Origin: Bradyrhizobium quebecense
Lineage (GTDB): Bacteria; Pseudomonadota; Alphaproteobacteria; Rhizobiales; Xanthobacteraceae
Assembly (NCBI RefSeq): GCF_013373795.3
Contig: NZ_CP088022.1
Span: 4,898,001-4,962,000 of the forward strand
Reading direction: 5' to 3'
DNA length: 64,000 bases
The notes below the pieces were generated by a model. That model was not told the DNA's origin. It did not search any database and saw nothing but the letters and a program-made list of their open reading frames with translations. A program made the translations under genes and the position numbers. This document shows, one piece after another, positions 35,328 to 44,644 of this stretch; position 1 is the first letter of the stretch; each line of letters opens with the position of its first letter.

Positions 35328-36206
35328 TCAGCCGCGTTGCGCCTCCTCCACCAGCCAGTCCCGGAAGGCGACCAGCGCGGGATTGGACTCCGAGGACGTC
35401 GGATAGACCGCATAGTGGCAATAGGCCACGCGCAGACTGTGGTCGAACAGGCGCACCAGTTTCCCCGCCAGCATGTCCGATCGTGTGATCGAGAGGCGCC
35501 CGAGCGCGATGCCCTGCCCGGTCACGCCAGCCTCCATCAGCGCGTTGGTATCGGTGAAGGACGTGCCGACGATGTCGCGATCGAGCTTCAGGCCCGCCGA
35601 CTTGAACCAGGCCCACCATGACAGATTGCGGTCGATCAGGAGCGGCTCCGACAGCATCGCAACCGGGTCCTTCGGCAACCGGCCGCCGTTGAGGCTCGGG
35701 CTGCACACCGGGAAAAACTCTTCACCGAACAGCTTGATGGCACGAAGCCCCTTCCAGTCGCCGGTGCCGAACCGGATCGCGATGTCGACGCCATCGGATT
35801 TGAAATTGGCCAGCGCCTGACCGGTCTTGATGTGCAGGTTGATGTACGGATAGCGGGCCGTGAAGCGCGACAGCCGCGGAACCAGCCAGCGCGCCGCCAT
35901 CACCGGCAACAGGCTCACGGTCAGCTCGGCGTCGGCGCGACGTGTATGAAGGCTGCCGAACGCCGCGTTCAATTCCGAAAACGCGCCCTTGACGCCGGCC
36001 TGTAGCCGCAGTCCGGCCGGCGTCGGCACCATCCGGTTGCCTTGCCGCACGAACAGGGTGAGACCGAGCTCCTCTTCCAGCTGCCGGATGCGCTGGCTCA
36101 CCGCGCTGTGCGTCACATGCAGCTCGCGCGCCGCTTCCGAGTAGCTGCCGTGACGGCAAGCCACCTCGAACACGCGCAGGGTCTCCAACGGCGGCAACGG
36201 GGCCAT
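35328..36206 (-). CDS. LysR family regulator, GcvA type
   Basis: The product is about 292 residues. The N-terminal segment PPLETLRVFEVACRHGSYSEAARELHVTHSAVSQRIRQLE is the GcvA-subgroup helix-turn-helix. A substrate-binding domain follows (VSLLPVMAARWLVPRL, then DVAIRFGTGDW-like text). It is convergent with the RND gene (6 bases apart) and divergent from the MATE gene, which may be its target. An alternative TTG start at 36242 is less likely because a palindromic LysR site lies in that interval. Confidence 0.9.
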   Translation of the reverse strand: MAPLPPLETLRVFEVACRHGSYSEAARELHVTHSAVSQRIRQLEEELGLTLFVRQGNRMVPTPAGLRLQAGVKGAFSELNAAFGSLHTRRADAELTVSLLPVMAARWLVPRLSRFTARYPYINLHIKTGQALANFKSDGVDIAIRFGTGDWKGLRAIKLFGEEFFPVCSPSLNGGRLPKDPVAMLSEPLLIDRNLSWWAWFKSAGLKLDRDIVGTSFTDTNALMEAGVTGQGIALGRLSITRSDMLAGKLVRLFDHSLRVAYCHYAVYPTSSESNPALVAFRDWLVEEAQRG

Positions 36207-36213
36207 CCGGCAA

Positions 36214-36232
36214 TTGTTAGGAACGCTAACAA
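36214..36232. promoter_or_regulatory. LysR box upstream of the GcvA-type regulator
   Basis: TTGTTAG-N5-CTAACAA is a perfect inverted repeat with the T-N11-A pattern. It lies 8 bases before the LysR start and 87 before the MATE start, a usual position for autoregulation. Confidence 0.55.
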
Positions 36233-36318
36233 GTGCTGTCAAATCATATCGTTCGCCCCATTGCCGCGGCGGGACTAGGTGAGCAGGTCCCGAGACCGAG
36301 CACCCTGGAGCACCTGCG

Positions 36319-37764
36319 ATGTCCTCTTCCGCTGCCCTATTGCGCCGAACCGAAGCATCGGCCGACGGACGTCGTTGCCCGCATCGTCACGCAAGCCCGC
36401 CGTCGCGCGCCGCGGCCGCCGATCTCGATCCGCGCACCCGCATGCTGCTGGAGCAGCCGATCGCGCCGCTGATCCTGCGGCTTGCGCTGCCCAACGCCAC
36501 CGTCATGACCGTGCAGATCCTGATCGGCCTGCTGGAGGTCTATTTCGTCTCGCGCACCGGCGTCGATGCGCTGGCCGGCGTGGCGCCGGTGTTTCCGCTG
36601 GTGTCGCTGGTGGTGGCGATCGCGCAGGGCGCGATCGGCGGCGGTTTCGTCACGACGGTCGCGCGTGCGCTCGGCACCGGCCGGATCGGCGACGCTAGCG
36701 ACTACGCGAGGTATGCCGTGGCGCTCGGCGTTTTGCTCGGCCTTGCGACATCGATCGTGATGTTAACCTTGGGCTCGCAGCTCTACGGCACGATGGGAAT
36801 CTCGGGCAACGCGCTTGCGATCGCGCTGTCCTATTCCGGCATCATCTTTGCCGGCGCGATCCCGATCTGGCTGTTCAACCTGCTGATGGCCGTGGTGCGC
36901 GGCACCGGCAACCTGCTGGTCCCCGTGATCGTGGTGTGCAGCGGCGCCTTGATCCTGCTGCCGCTGTCGCCGGCGCTGATCTTCGGCGCGTTCGGTTATC
37001 AGGGCCTCGGCCCCTCCGGCGGCGCGGTCGCGATGCTGGTGTACTACGCGTTCGGAACGCTGGCCTACGCGGTCTATCTCTGGGGCCACTTTGGCGCGCT
37101 GAAGCCATCGTTTCGTATGCCGACGCTCTCACTTGCGCCAATGCTTGCGATCCTTCGCGTCGGCGGCATGCCAGCCGTCGTATCGGCCGCCACCAATCTC
37201 ACGCTTGCGATCGTCACCGCCTATGTCGCGATCGGCGGCGTCGAGGCGCTGGCCGGCTATGGCGCGGGCTCGCGACTCGAGTTTCTGCTGGTCCCGCTCG
37301 CCTACGGCATCGGCGGGCCGGTCGGCATCATCATCAGCGCCAATCTCGGTGCCGGCCGGATCGACCGCGCGGTGAAGACGTCGTGGATCGGGATTGCGAT
37401 GGCCTGCACGCTGACCGAAGCGATCGGGCTGGCCGCAGCGGCTTTTCCGGAAGCCTGGATCGGACTGTTCAGCCAGGACCCCGCCGTGCTGCAGATCGGC
37501 GCGGAGTATCTGCACCGCGTCGGTCCGTTCTTCGGATTCTTCGGGCTCGGCTACGTGCTCTACTGTGCCGGCCAGGCGACCCGGCGAATGGAGGCGTCGG
37601 TGCTCGCCGCGCTGCTCAGAGCCGCGATCGCGATCGCCGGAGGCTACGCGGTGGTCGCGTTGAAGGCGGACGTCACCTGGAATTTCATAGCGGTTGCGGT
37701 CGGCATGGTCGCGTTCGGCCTGTTCGCACTGCCGCCGCTGATCAGGCGTGCGGGCTACGAATAG
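36319..37764 (+). CDS. MATE family efflux transporter
   Basis: The product is 481 residues with 12 predicted membrane segments in two related halves, beginning PIAPLILRLALPNATVMTVQILIGLLEVYFVSRTG, the MATE N-terminal pattern. It exports cationic drugs or metabolites with sodium or proton. A GGAG site 8 bases before the ATG supports the start; the first 40 residues are a poorly conserved cytoplasmic tail. The divergent LysR gene may regulate it. Confidence 0.88.
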   Translation: MSSSAALLRRTEASADGRRCPHRHASPPSRAAAADLDPRTRMLLEQPIAPLILRLALPNATVMTVQILIGLLEVYFVSRTGVDALAGVAPVFPLVSLVVAIAQGAIGGGFVTTVARALGTGRIGDASDYARYAVALGVLLGLATSIVMLTLGSQLYGTMGISGNALAIALSYSGIIFAGAIPIWLFNLLMAVVRGTGNLLVPVIVVCSGALILLPLSPALIFGAFGYQGLGPSGGAVAMLVYYAFGTLAYAVYLWGHFGALKPSFRMPTLSLAPMLAILRVGGMPAVVSAATNLTLAIVTAYVAIGGVEALAGYGAGSRLEFLLVPLAYGIGGPVGIIISANLGAGRIDRAVKTSWIGIAMACTLTEAIGLAAAAFPEAWIGLFSQDPAVLQIGAEYLHRVGPFFGFFGLGYVLYCAGQATRRMEASVLAALLRAAIAIAGGYAVVALKADVTWNFIAVAVGMVAFGLFALPPLIRRAGYE

Positions 37765-37775
37765 CCCACTCGCTT

Positions 37776-39041
37776 TCACCCGAACCTGACATCGTAGCGC
37801 TTGATCGACAGCTCCTTGGTGTCGATCTCGGGCTTCTTGCCGGAGAGCATGTCGGCCAGCACCCGGCCCGAGCCGCAGGCCATGGTCCAGCCGAGCGTGC
37901 CGTGGCCGGTGTTGAGGTGCAGATTGGCAAACCGCGTCGCGCCGATCACCGGCGGGCCGTCCGGCGTCATCGGGCGCAGGCCGCACCAGAAGGTGGCCTT
38001 GGGCAGGTCGCCGCCGCGCGGAAACAGGTCGGTCAGCGAATGGTCCAGCGTCGCGCGCCGCGCGTCGTAGAGCTTGGTCGAATAGCCCGAGATCTCGGCG
38101 GTGCCCCCGACCCGGATGCGATCGCCGAGCCGGGTGATCGCGACCTTGTAACTCTCGTCCATCACGGTGGACTCAGGCGCGCCGCTCGCGTCCTTGATCG
38201 GCACCGTGATCGAATAGCCCTTCACCGGATAGACCGGCAGCGAGATGCCGAGCGGCCGCACCAGATGCGGCGAGTAGCTGCCCAGCGCCAGCACATAGGC
38301 ATCGGCCGTCATCATCCCGGCGCTGGTCGCAACGCCGGTGATCCGCGTCGCGTCAGCGTTCAATCCGTCGATGCCGACATTGAAGTTGAAACGCACGCCG
38401 ATCTTCTCGGCCTCCAGCGCCAGCGCCTGCGTGAACATGTGGCAGTCGCCGGTCTCGTCATGCGGCAACCGCAGCCCGCCGGCGAATTTCTGCTTCACGC
38501 CGGCCAGCGCCGGCTCGGCTTTGATGCAGCCGTCACGGTCGAGCACCTCGAACGGGACGCCGTATTGCTTCAGCACGGCGATGTCGTCGCCGGTGTGATC
38601 GAGCTGGGCCTGCTCGCGAAACAGCTGCAAGGTGCCCTGCGCGCGCTCGTCGTAGCGGATGCCGATGTCATTGCGCAGCGCCTGCAGACAGTCGCGGCTG
38701 TATTCCGCGATCGGGATCATCCGGCTCTTGTTCACCGCGTAGCGCGAGGTGGTGCAGTTGCGCAGCATCTTCAGAAGCCAGAGCCACATCACGGGATCGA
38801 GCTTCGGGCGGATCACCAGCGGGCCGTGCTTCATCAGCAGCCACTTCACCGCTTTCACCGGCACGCCGGGGCCGGCCCAGGGCGACGAATAGCCCGGCGA
38901 GACTTCGCCGGCGTTGGCGAACGACGTTTCGAGCGCAGGCTTCGGCTGACGGTCGATCACCGTCACCTCATGGCCGGCGCGCGCAAGATAGTAGGCCGAG
39001 GTGACGCCGATCACGCCACTGCCGAGAACAAGGACCTTCAC
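37776..39041 (-). CDS. dadA: D-amino acid dehydrogenase
   Basis: The product is 421 residues, the usual DadA length. It begins [32 protein letters not shown], the FAD-binding motif, followed by [20 protein letters not shown], the DadA signature. It oxidises D-amino acids at the inner face of the membrane, passing electrons to quinones. No alanine racemase gene is adjacent. A perfect palindrome upstream at 39122 could regulate it, and the aminotransferase gene upstream on the same strand ends 106 bases before it. Confidence 0.92.
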   Translation of the reverse strand: MKVLVLGSGVIGVTSAYYLARAGHEVTVIDRQPKPALETSFANAGEVSPGYSSPWAGPGVPVKAVKWLLMKHGPLVIRPKLDPVMWLWLLKMLRNCTTSRYAVNKSRMIPIAEYSRDCLQALRNDIGIRYDERAQGTLQLFREQAQLDHTGDDIAVLKQYGVPFEVLDRDGCIKAEPALAGVKQKFAGGLRLPHDETGDCHMFTQALALEAEKIGVRFNFNVGIDGLNADATRITGVATSAGMMTADAYVLALGSYSPHLVRPLGISLPVYPVKGYSITVPIKDASGAPESTVMDESYKVAITRLGDRIRVGGTAEISGYSTKLYDARRATLDHSLTDLFPRGGDLPKATFWCGLRPMTPDGPPVIGATRFANLHLNTGHGTLGWTMACGSGRVLADMLSGKKPEIDTKELSIKRYDVRFG

Positions 39042-39121
39042 TTTTCCTCACATCCTGCAGCGAAAACGCAATCGCCGCTGCGAAACCACTCTGCTTCGCA
39101 ACGGCGACAGCAATTTGTAGA

Positions 39122-39142
39122 GCTAGCTAAAGTTTAGCTAGC
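39122..39142. promoter_or_regulatory. perfect 21-bp inverted repeat upstream of dadA
   Basis: GCTAGCTAAA-G-TTTAGCTAGC lies 80 bases before the dadA start, in the gap after the aminotransferase gene. It is A/T-rich against a GC-rich background and not followed by a U-run, so an operator fits better than a terminator. The protein that binds it is unknown. Confidence 0.45.
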
Positions 39143-39147
39143 AATTA

Positions 39148-40476
39148 TCAGGCCACGCGCTTGATGGCGTCGCCGAGGATCGAGACGATGTCGTCGATAT
39201 GCGACTTCTCGACGATCAGGGGCGGCGACAGCGCCAGCGAGTCGCCGCTCATGCGGAAGTAGAGGCCGCGGTTGAAGCAATCGACCATGACGTCATAGCC
39301 GCGCGCACCGACGGCACCATCGCGCGGCGCGAGCTCGACCGCGCCCATCAGGCCCTGATTGCGAATGTCGACCACGTTCGGCAGGCCCTTCAGCGAGTGC
39401 AGGCCATCGCGCCAGTAGTCGGAGAGCGAGGCGCCGCGGGTCAGGAGACCCTCATCCTTGTAGATGTCGAGCGTGGCAAGACCTGCGGCGCAAGCCACCG
39501 GATGCGCCGAATAGGTGTAGCCGTGGAACAGCTCCATGGCGTTGTCCGGGCCGACCATCAGCCCGTCATGGACCTGGCGGCTGGCGAACACCGCGCCGCA
39601 CGGCACGGTGCCGTTGGTGATGCCCTTGGCGGTCGTCATCATGTCCGGCGTCACGCCGTAGAAGTTGGCGGCGAACGGCGTGCCGAGGCGGCCGAAACCG
39701 GTGATGACCTCGTCGAAGATCAGGAGGATGCCGTGCTTGGTGCAGAGCTCGCGCAGGCGCTGCAGATAGCCCTTCGGCGCCGGCAGCACCGCGGTGGAGC
39801 CCGGCACCGGCTCGACGATCACGGCCGCGATGGTGTCTGCGCCATGCAGCGCGACCATCCGCTCGACATCGTCGGCGAGCTCGGCGCCATGATCCGGCTG
39901 GTCCTTGGCGAATGCGTTGCGGGCGAGATCATGGGTATGACGGATGTGGTCGACGCCCGGCAGATGGGTCGCGAACTGGCGGCGGTTGGCGACCATGCCG
40001 CCGACCGACATGCCGCCGAAGCCGACGCCGTGATAGCCGCGCTCGCGGCCGATCAGGCGGGTGCGGGTCGCCTGGCCGGCGGCCCGATGATAGGCCAGCG
40101 CGATCTTCAGCGCGGTATCGACCGATTCAGAGCCCGAATTGGTGAAGAAGATCCGATCCAGCCCCTTCGGGGCGATCTCGGCGAGGCGCTCGGCGAAATC
40201 GAACGCCAGCGGGTGGCCCATGTTGAAGGAGGGCGCGAAGTCCAGCGTGGAGAGCTGGCGCTCGACGGCGGCCGCGATCTGCGGGCGGCCATGGCCGGCG
40301 TTGACGCACCAGAGACCGGCGGAGCCGTCGATCACCTGCCGGCCGTCGACCGAGGTGTAGTACATGCCCTTGGCGGAGGAGAACAGCCGCGGCGCTTTCT
40401 TGAACTGCCGGTTGGCCGTGAAGGGCATCCAGAACGAATCGGTCTTGATGGTGTTCGGAATCTGATGAACGGTCAC
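39148..40476 (-). CDS. class III aminotransferase (beta-alanine/omega-amino acid:pyruvate type)
   Basis: The product is about 442 residues. DSFWMPFTANRQFKKAPRLF and GSAGLWCVNAGHGRPQI match omega-amino acid:pyruvate aminotransferases; the PLP lysine is in TTAKGITNG and the cofactor aspartate in LLIFDEVITGFGRLG. It would transfer the amino group from beta-alanine or a similar omega-amino acid to pyruvate. The start is a GTG at 40476, opening the conserved VHQIPNTIKTDSF stretch. It is divergent from an XRE-cupin regulator. Confidence 0.9.
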   Translation of the reverse strand: MTVHQIPNTIKTDSFWMPFTANRQFKKAPRLFSSAKGMYYTSVDGRQVIDGSAGLWCVNAGHGRPQIAAAVERQLSTLDFAPSFNMGHPLAFDFAERLAEIAPKGLDRIFFTNSGSESVDTALKIALAYHRAAGQATRTRLIGRERGYHGVGFGGMSVGGMVANRRQFATHLPGVDHIRHTHDLARNAFAKDQPDHGAELADDVERMVALHGADTIAAVIVEPVPGSTAVLPAPKGYLQRLRELCTKHGILLIFDEVITGFGRLGTPFAANFYGVTPDMMTTAKGITNGTVPCGAVFASRQVHDGLMVGPDNAMELFHGYTYSAHPVACAAGLATLDIYKDEGLLTRGASLSDYWRDGLHSLKGLPNVVDIRNQGLMGAVELAPRDGAVGARGYDVMVDCFNRGLYFRMSGDSLALSPPLIVEKSHIDDIVSILGDAIKRVA

Positions 40477-40525
40477 GGCGGCGCTCCATTGCTGACTGCG
40501 CCTAGTCGGACCACTCTTCACGACA

Positions 40526-40573
40526 CTCAACAAGTCCTTTTCTGTCGCACGGCAAGCCATTGATCTTGTTGAG
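40526..40573. promoter_or_regulatory. spaced inverted repeat in the aminotransferase/XRE-cupin divergent region
   Basis: CTCAACAAG (40526-40534) and CTTGTTGAG (40565-40573) are exact inverted copies 30 bases apart in the 148-base divergent region. They could be two half-sites or two separate sites for the XRE-cupin regulator. Confidence 0.4.
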
Positions 40574-40624
40574 GCGGTCTGCGACTATTTGTTCGATCCG
40601 CAACACCTGCAACAGGGATCTTCC

Positions 40625-41173
40625 ATGAGCGTCGACATCGGCGGGCGGCTTCGATTCATCCGCGCGCGGCACAAGCTGTCGCAGCGCGAGCTCGCCAAGC
40701 GGTCCGGCGTCACCAACTCGACGATTTCGCTGATCGAATCCAACCAGATGAACCCGTCGGTCGGCGCGCTGAAGCGGATCCTCGACGGCATCCCGATGGG
40801 GCTTGCGGAATTCTTCGCGATCGAGCCGGAGCGGCCGCGCAAGGCGTTCTACCGCGCCGATGAGCTGACCGAGATCGGCAAGAAGCCGATCTCCTACCTC
40901 CAGATCGGTGACAGCCTGTTCGGACGTGCGTTGCAGATCCTGAAAGAGCGCTACGAGCCCGGCAGCGACACCGGCCGGGTGCCGCTGGTGCATGAAGGCG
41001 AGGAAGGCGGCATCGTGGTCTCGGGCCGGCTCGAGGTCACGGTCGACGACGAGCGGCGGGTGCTCAACGCCGGCGACGCTTATTACTTCGAAAGCCGCCG
41101 CCCGCACCGCTTCCGCTGCATCGGCGCCAAGCCGTGCGAGGTGATTTCGGCCTGTACGCCGCCGACATTTTGA
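40625..41173 (+). CDS. XRE family regulator with cupin domain
   Basis: The product is about 182 residues. Helix-turn-helix: GGRLRFIRARHKLSQRELAKRSGVTNSTISLIES. C-terminal cupin: HEGEEGGIVVSGRLEVTVDDE and YYFESRRPHRFR. It has the architecture of PuuR, the putrescine-pathway repressor, and of the regulator at 25095, but lacks the basic N-terminal tail of the latter. It probably regulates the divergent omega-aminotransferase gene. An AGGGATC site precedes the ATG. Confidence 0.9.
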   Translation: MSVDIGGRLRFIRARHKLSQRELAKRSGVTNSTISLIESNQMNPSVGALKRILDGIPMGLAEFFAIEPERPRKAFYRADELTEIGKKPISYLQIGDSLFGRALQILKERYEPGSDTGRVPLVHEGEEGGIVVSGRLEVTVDDERRVLNAGDAYYFESRRPHRFRCIGAKPCEVISACTPPTF

Positions 41174-41240
41174 ACCCGGCGCAGGCGCTGCGCGACCCAA
41201 GCCGCAAGGGCCGCATGTCGCGGTCTTGCGGGTGACGTCG

Positions 41241-42779
41241 ATGCCTTGCTCCCCACGGCTTGCGGCCGCCGTCGCGGCCATCTCGGTCCTTGCGCCCGGC
41301 GCGTCGGCTGCGATGGACGATTTCCTGCGCGCATCGAGCAGCGCGCGGACCGCGATCAGGCTGTGCGGCGATAGCGGCGACGACCGGATCAAGACCGCTG
41401 ACTGCAGGAAGGCCGGCTACGACAAGCTCGTGGCGCAGATCGACAAGGCGTTCGACGCGGCGCTTCCCAAGCTGCCGGCGAATGTCAGGCCGCTGTTGAA
41501 GCGCGACCAGGCCTGGTTCAACGAGATGATCATCGACGCCGCGGACGTGCTGGCCGATACCGACGAAGACGAGCTGAAAGCAAGTTTTGCCGCGGCCTTG
41601 CGCCGCCGCGCGGTCGCGCTTGAGGGCATCGCATCCGGCCGTCCGGGCCTGTCAGGCAACTGGGTCAATGCCTTCGGCCACCTCACGCTGACGCCGACTG
41701 AGGGCGGCGCCTATCGCCTCGCCGCCGATCTGCGCGGCGACTATGGCGGCGATCGCAGGCGAACCTGCAAGCTGACGGCCGATCTGAAGCCCTCGGGGAC
41801 TGCCTGGCTCTCCGGCCCCGTGCTGATCGAGGCCGAGACGGCGCCCGACAAGCCCAAGACTAACATGGCGACCGATGCCACGGGCGCTTCCGCCAAGTCG
41901 CCGTCAATAAAACTCCGCCGCCAGGGCGACACGCTGCGGATCGTCGGCACCATCGATGACGAGGAGTTTGACGGGCTCAACGACTGCTCGTCGATGTGGC
42001 AGGTCACCGGCAGCTACTTTGCCGCCGGCAAGGATGCGGCATCCGACAAGGCCGACACCGCGTTCATCGCGCCGACCTTCGACTGCACCAGGCCCGAGAC
42101 CGCGACCGACGAGGAAATCTGCGCCGATCCTGATCTCGCCGACAACGACCAGCGGCTGAATCGCGCCTGGAAGGCGTTGCAGCCGCGGCTCGACGAGGCG
42201 ACGCGGCGCGCGCTGATTGACGACCAGCGCAACTGGGTGAAGAGCCAGACCGAACAATTCCCGGAATTCCTGCATCCGGCCTGGAACAAGCAGAGTTCGC
42301 AGGTCCACTTCACCGTCGATGCGCGCGATCACGTCAACGGATTGCAGCGCGAACGCCTGGCGCTGCTCGAAGGCTTTGACGACAAGCGCAGCGGGCTTGC
42401 CGGCGTCTGGCTCGCCTATAACGCCATCATCAAGGTCACCGTTGAGAAAGACGGCGCGCTGAAAGCGGCCGGATGGAAGTGGGACCAGGGCGACTGGAAG
42501 GCCGGCTGCGACTACGAGATGACCGGCAAGGTCACCGGCGGCGCGTTCCGCTCCGACGAGCAGCGCAAGAATCCGGATACGCTCGAGCGCGACCATGCGA
42601 TGCTGATCGTCAACCGGCAGGACGATGCCTTTGCCAGGAAGCGCACCGGGAAGGACGGCACCGAGGACAGCGCCGACGAGGCGAAATGCAAGCGCCGGCT
42701 CGACAACTCCTCAACCGCGCGGCTGTTTCCGGCCCGTCCCTCGCCCGACATCGATAGTTTCAAGGGCTCGATCAGGTAG
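41241..42779 (+). CDS. exported LprI-like (DUF1311) protein
   Basis: The product is about 512 residues with a signal peptide (MPCSPRLAAAVAAISVLAPGASA). DUF1311/LprI-type segments occur twice: a weak one near the N-terminus (RTAIRLCGDSGDD, then LLKRDQAWFNEM) and a clear one around residues 275-335 (CTRPETATDEEICADPDLADNDQRLNRAWKAL, then LIDDQRNWVKSQ). The family is periplasmic and includes lysozyme-inhibitor-related proteins; the function here is unknown. Translation could also begin at GTG 41232. Confidence 0.75.
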   Translation: MPCSPRLAAAVAAISVLAPGASAAMDDFLRASSSARTAIRLCGDSGDDRIKTADCRKAGYDKLVAQIDKAFDAALPKLPANVRPLLKRDQAWFNEMIIDAADVLADTDEDELKASFAAALRRRAVALEGIASGRPGLSGNWVNAFGHLTLTPTEGGAYRLAADLRGDYGGDRRRTCKLTADLKPSGTAWLSGPVLIEAETAPDKPKTNMATDATGASAKSPSIKLRRQGDTLRIVGTIDDEEFDGLNDCSSMWQVTGSYFAAGKDAASDKADTAFIAPTFDCTRPETATDEEICADPDLADNDQRLNRAWKALQPRLDEATRRALIDDQRNWVKSQTEQFPEFLHPAWNKQSSQVHFTVDARDHVNGLQRERLALLEGFDDKRSGLAGVWLAYNAIIKVTVEKDGALKAAGWKWDQGDWKAGCDYEMTGKVTGGAFRSDEQRKNPDTLERDHAMLIVNRQDDAFARKRTGKDGTEDSADEAKCKRRLDNSSTARLFPARPSPDIDSFKGSIR

Positions 42780-42803
42780 CGGCGCGGCCGGGCGGCTGCG
42801 CCA

Positions 42804-42905
42804 TCACAGATTGCGGGTCTGGTGGTCGCCATAGGCGATCACGAACGCGACCGTCGCGAACATCATGGTCACGGCGATGACGACGAGAATGGTATCCAAG
42901 GTCAT
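42804..42905 (-). CDS. 33-residue single-span membrane protein
   Basis: A short frame begins ATG at 42905 with a strong GGAGG ribosome site 6 bases upstream and ends TGA at 42804. The product begins MTLDTILVVIAVTMMFATVA and ends YGDHQTRNL: one hydrophobic helix of about 20 residues with a short polar tail. It fits the class of small inner-membrane proteins that modulate larger partners. It lies between, and opposite to, the LprI-like and DUF4864 genes. Confidence 0.65.
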   Translation of the reverse strand: MTLDTILVVIAVTMMFATVAFVIAYGDHQTRNL

Positions 42906-43053
42906 GACGGTCCTCCAAGATTGGCAAAACAAAGGTTAGTGCGCCGGCCGGAGGAAGCCTTGCGGCAGATCAATTTTTCGACGGGAATCGATCGCGCTTG
43001 AAACCACGCCGGATTTGCCGCGTAAGATCAAGGATCGACCAGGGAGCCTTCCG

Positions 43054-43458
43054 ATGCGCGCGATCGCCCTCATTGCCGCCATTTTGTTCGCCATCGCCTC
43101 GCCGGGCATGGCCGACGATGTCGGCGCCGCGCAGGACGTGATCCGCGCCCAGGAGCAGGCCTTCGGCCGCGACGACGCCGCGGCGGCCTATTCCTATGCC
43201 GCCCCCGCGATCCGCCAGATCTTTCCGCAGGCCGATATCTTCATGTCGATGGTGCAGAACCAATACGCGCCGGTCTATCGCCACAGGAGCTTCGAGTTCG
43301 GCGAGGCACGCAGCGAAGGCGACCGGATCGCGCAACGCGTTCACATCGTCGACGCCAATGGCGAGGCGTGGGAGGCGCTCTATACGCTGGAACGGCAGGC
43401 CGACGGCAGTTTGAAGATCACCGGCTGCTCTTTGCTGAAGGCCGGCCAAGCAGTATGA
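43054..43458 (+). CDS. exported DUF4864 domain protein
   Basis: The product is about 134 residues with a signal peptide MRAIALIAAILFAIASPGMA. The mature part (VIRAQEQAFGRDDAAAAYSYAAPAIRQIF and later YTLERQADGSLKITGCSL) matches DUF4864, an NTF2-like domain of unknown function. The ATG at 43054 follows AGGGAGCC. It is probably periplasmic and monocistronic. Confidence 0.8.
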   Translation: MRAIALIAAILFAIASPGMADDVGAAQDVIRAQEQAFGRDDAAAAYSYAAPAIRQIFPQADIFMSMVQNQYAPVYRHRSFEFGEARSEGDRIAQRVHIVDANGEAWEALYTLERQADGSLKITGCSLLKAGQAV

Positions 43459-43501
43459 TCGCGCGGATCGGGTCCGCAACGGTCACCCCAAGACAGTCGC
43501 T

Positions 43502-44644
43502 TCAGGACAAGCCCTTTCTCAGCCGGAGCCTGTCTTCAAGCCAGTCGAATATCACTTCATTGGCCAATGTAGGGTTGTCGATATGCCCCTGCATGGCGGC
43601 GGTCTCGGCACGCCGGAACAGGATCAAGCTGGCGTCGCGATGAATGCTGCTCAATTGGTTGCCGAATTCAATCAGGGCGCCTGGAAGAAGCCAGCCGCCC
43701 TCGCCCGCGGTGACGAGGAGCGGACAATCGATGCTTCGCGAGATCGCATTGGCTTCTTCGAGCCATCCGGCCTGCTCGCCGTCGCCGGCTTGCCGATAAA
43801 AGAAACTCTTCTCGTGCGAGTCCCAGATTCCGGCGTCGCAAACGGCCGCGGCAAACCGGGCATCACTTGCGGCTGCCCGGGCGACCAGGGACGAGTTGCA
43901 GGCGTCCGCCACGATAGCGATCCGCGTGCTGTCGACACCGGGCTTCTCCGAAAGAAAGTCGAGGACGCGGCTCATCGCCGCCTCGAACTTGTGGCCCTCC
44001 AGCCGTTCCGGCGACAAGGCCGTGTCAGTCCCCAACAGATCCATGGCGAGAAGCGAGAACCCGCGCTCGTTGGCGTGACCTGCGTATTTGGTGATCAACT
44101 CTTCCTTGTAGGAACCCGGCTCGCCAATGCACACGATGACGGGTCCGTCGTCGCGCAAGGTTGACGGCAGGTAGTAGGCCTGAAGGGACAGGTCTTCCGT
44201 CCAGGGAACGGAGAGCACCTGGCCGGCCGGAACCCGGGTCTTCAAAAAGCTGGTTGCGCATCGCCGCATGCCGTCGACGGCACGATTCAGCAAATGGTTG
44301 GCGTATCCGGGAGGCCTGGCGGCGGCGTGAAAGTAGGTGGTCGCCCGAAGCCAGTTGCGACGGGCGGTGACCAGATTGTTGTTCAGCAACGAAAGCTCAG
44401 CTCTCGCCTCGTTCAGTTCCGCGGTCTTGATCCACTCTTCGGACCACGAGCTCTCCGCAGCGAGGTTTATCTTGCTCAATGTCAGCCAGCATTCGGAGAC
44501 CGTCGAGCCGCCTTCCTGTGCGGCGGCCAGAAGCTTGATGAACTCCGCCGACAGATCCTCGCGATCCGGCCAGGCAGGCCAGCCCTTGTCATCGAACTCG
44601 ACGCTGCTTGACGAGGCTCCACGCGCCCCACAGTGCTCATGCAT
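43502..44644 (-). CDS. alpha/beta-hydrolase-fold protein with lost nucleophile
   Basis: The product is 380 residues. Its layout (helical N-terminal half, then PVIVCIGEPGSYKEELI and a C-terminal hydrolase core) resembles the FrsA/2,6-dihydropseudooxynicotine hydrolase group. The nucleophile elbow expected as GxSxGG reads ADACNSS (about residues 246-252), with alanine 248 where serine should be. The acid loop (TAGEGGWLLPG) is also non-canonical. It may be catalytically inactive, or use cysteine 249. The surrounding DNA is less GC-rich than the rest. Convergent with the DUF4864 gene. Confidence 0.75.
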   Translation of the reverse strand: MHEHCGARGASSSSVEFDDKGWPAWPDREDLSAEFIKLLAAAQEGGSTVSECWLTLSKINLAAESSWSEEWIKTAELNEARAELSLLNNNLVTARRNWLRATTYFHAAARPPGYANHLLNRAVDGMRRCATSFLKTRVPAGQVLSVPWTEDLSLQAYYLPSTLRDDGPVIVCIGEPGSYKEELITKYAGHANERGFSLLAMDLLGTDTALSPERLEGHKFEAAMSRVLDFLSEKPGVDSTRIAIVADACNSSLVARAAASDARFAAAVCDAGIWDSHEKSFFYRQAGDGEQAGWLEEANAISRSIDCPLLVTAGEGGWLLPGALIEFGNQLSSIHRDASLILFRRAETAAMQGHIDNPTLANEVIFDWLEDRLRLRKGLS

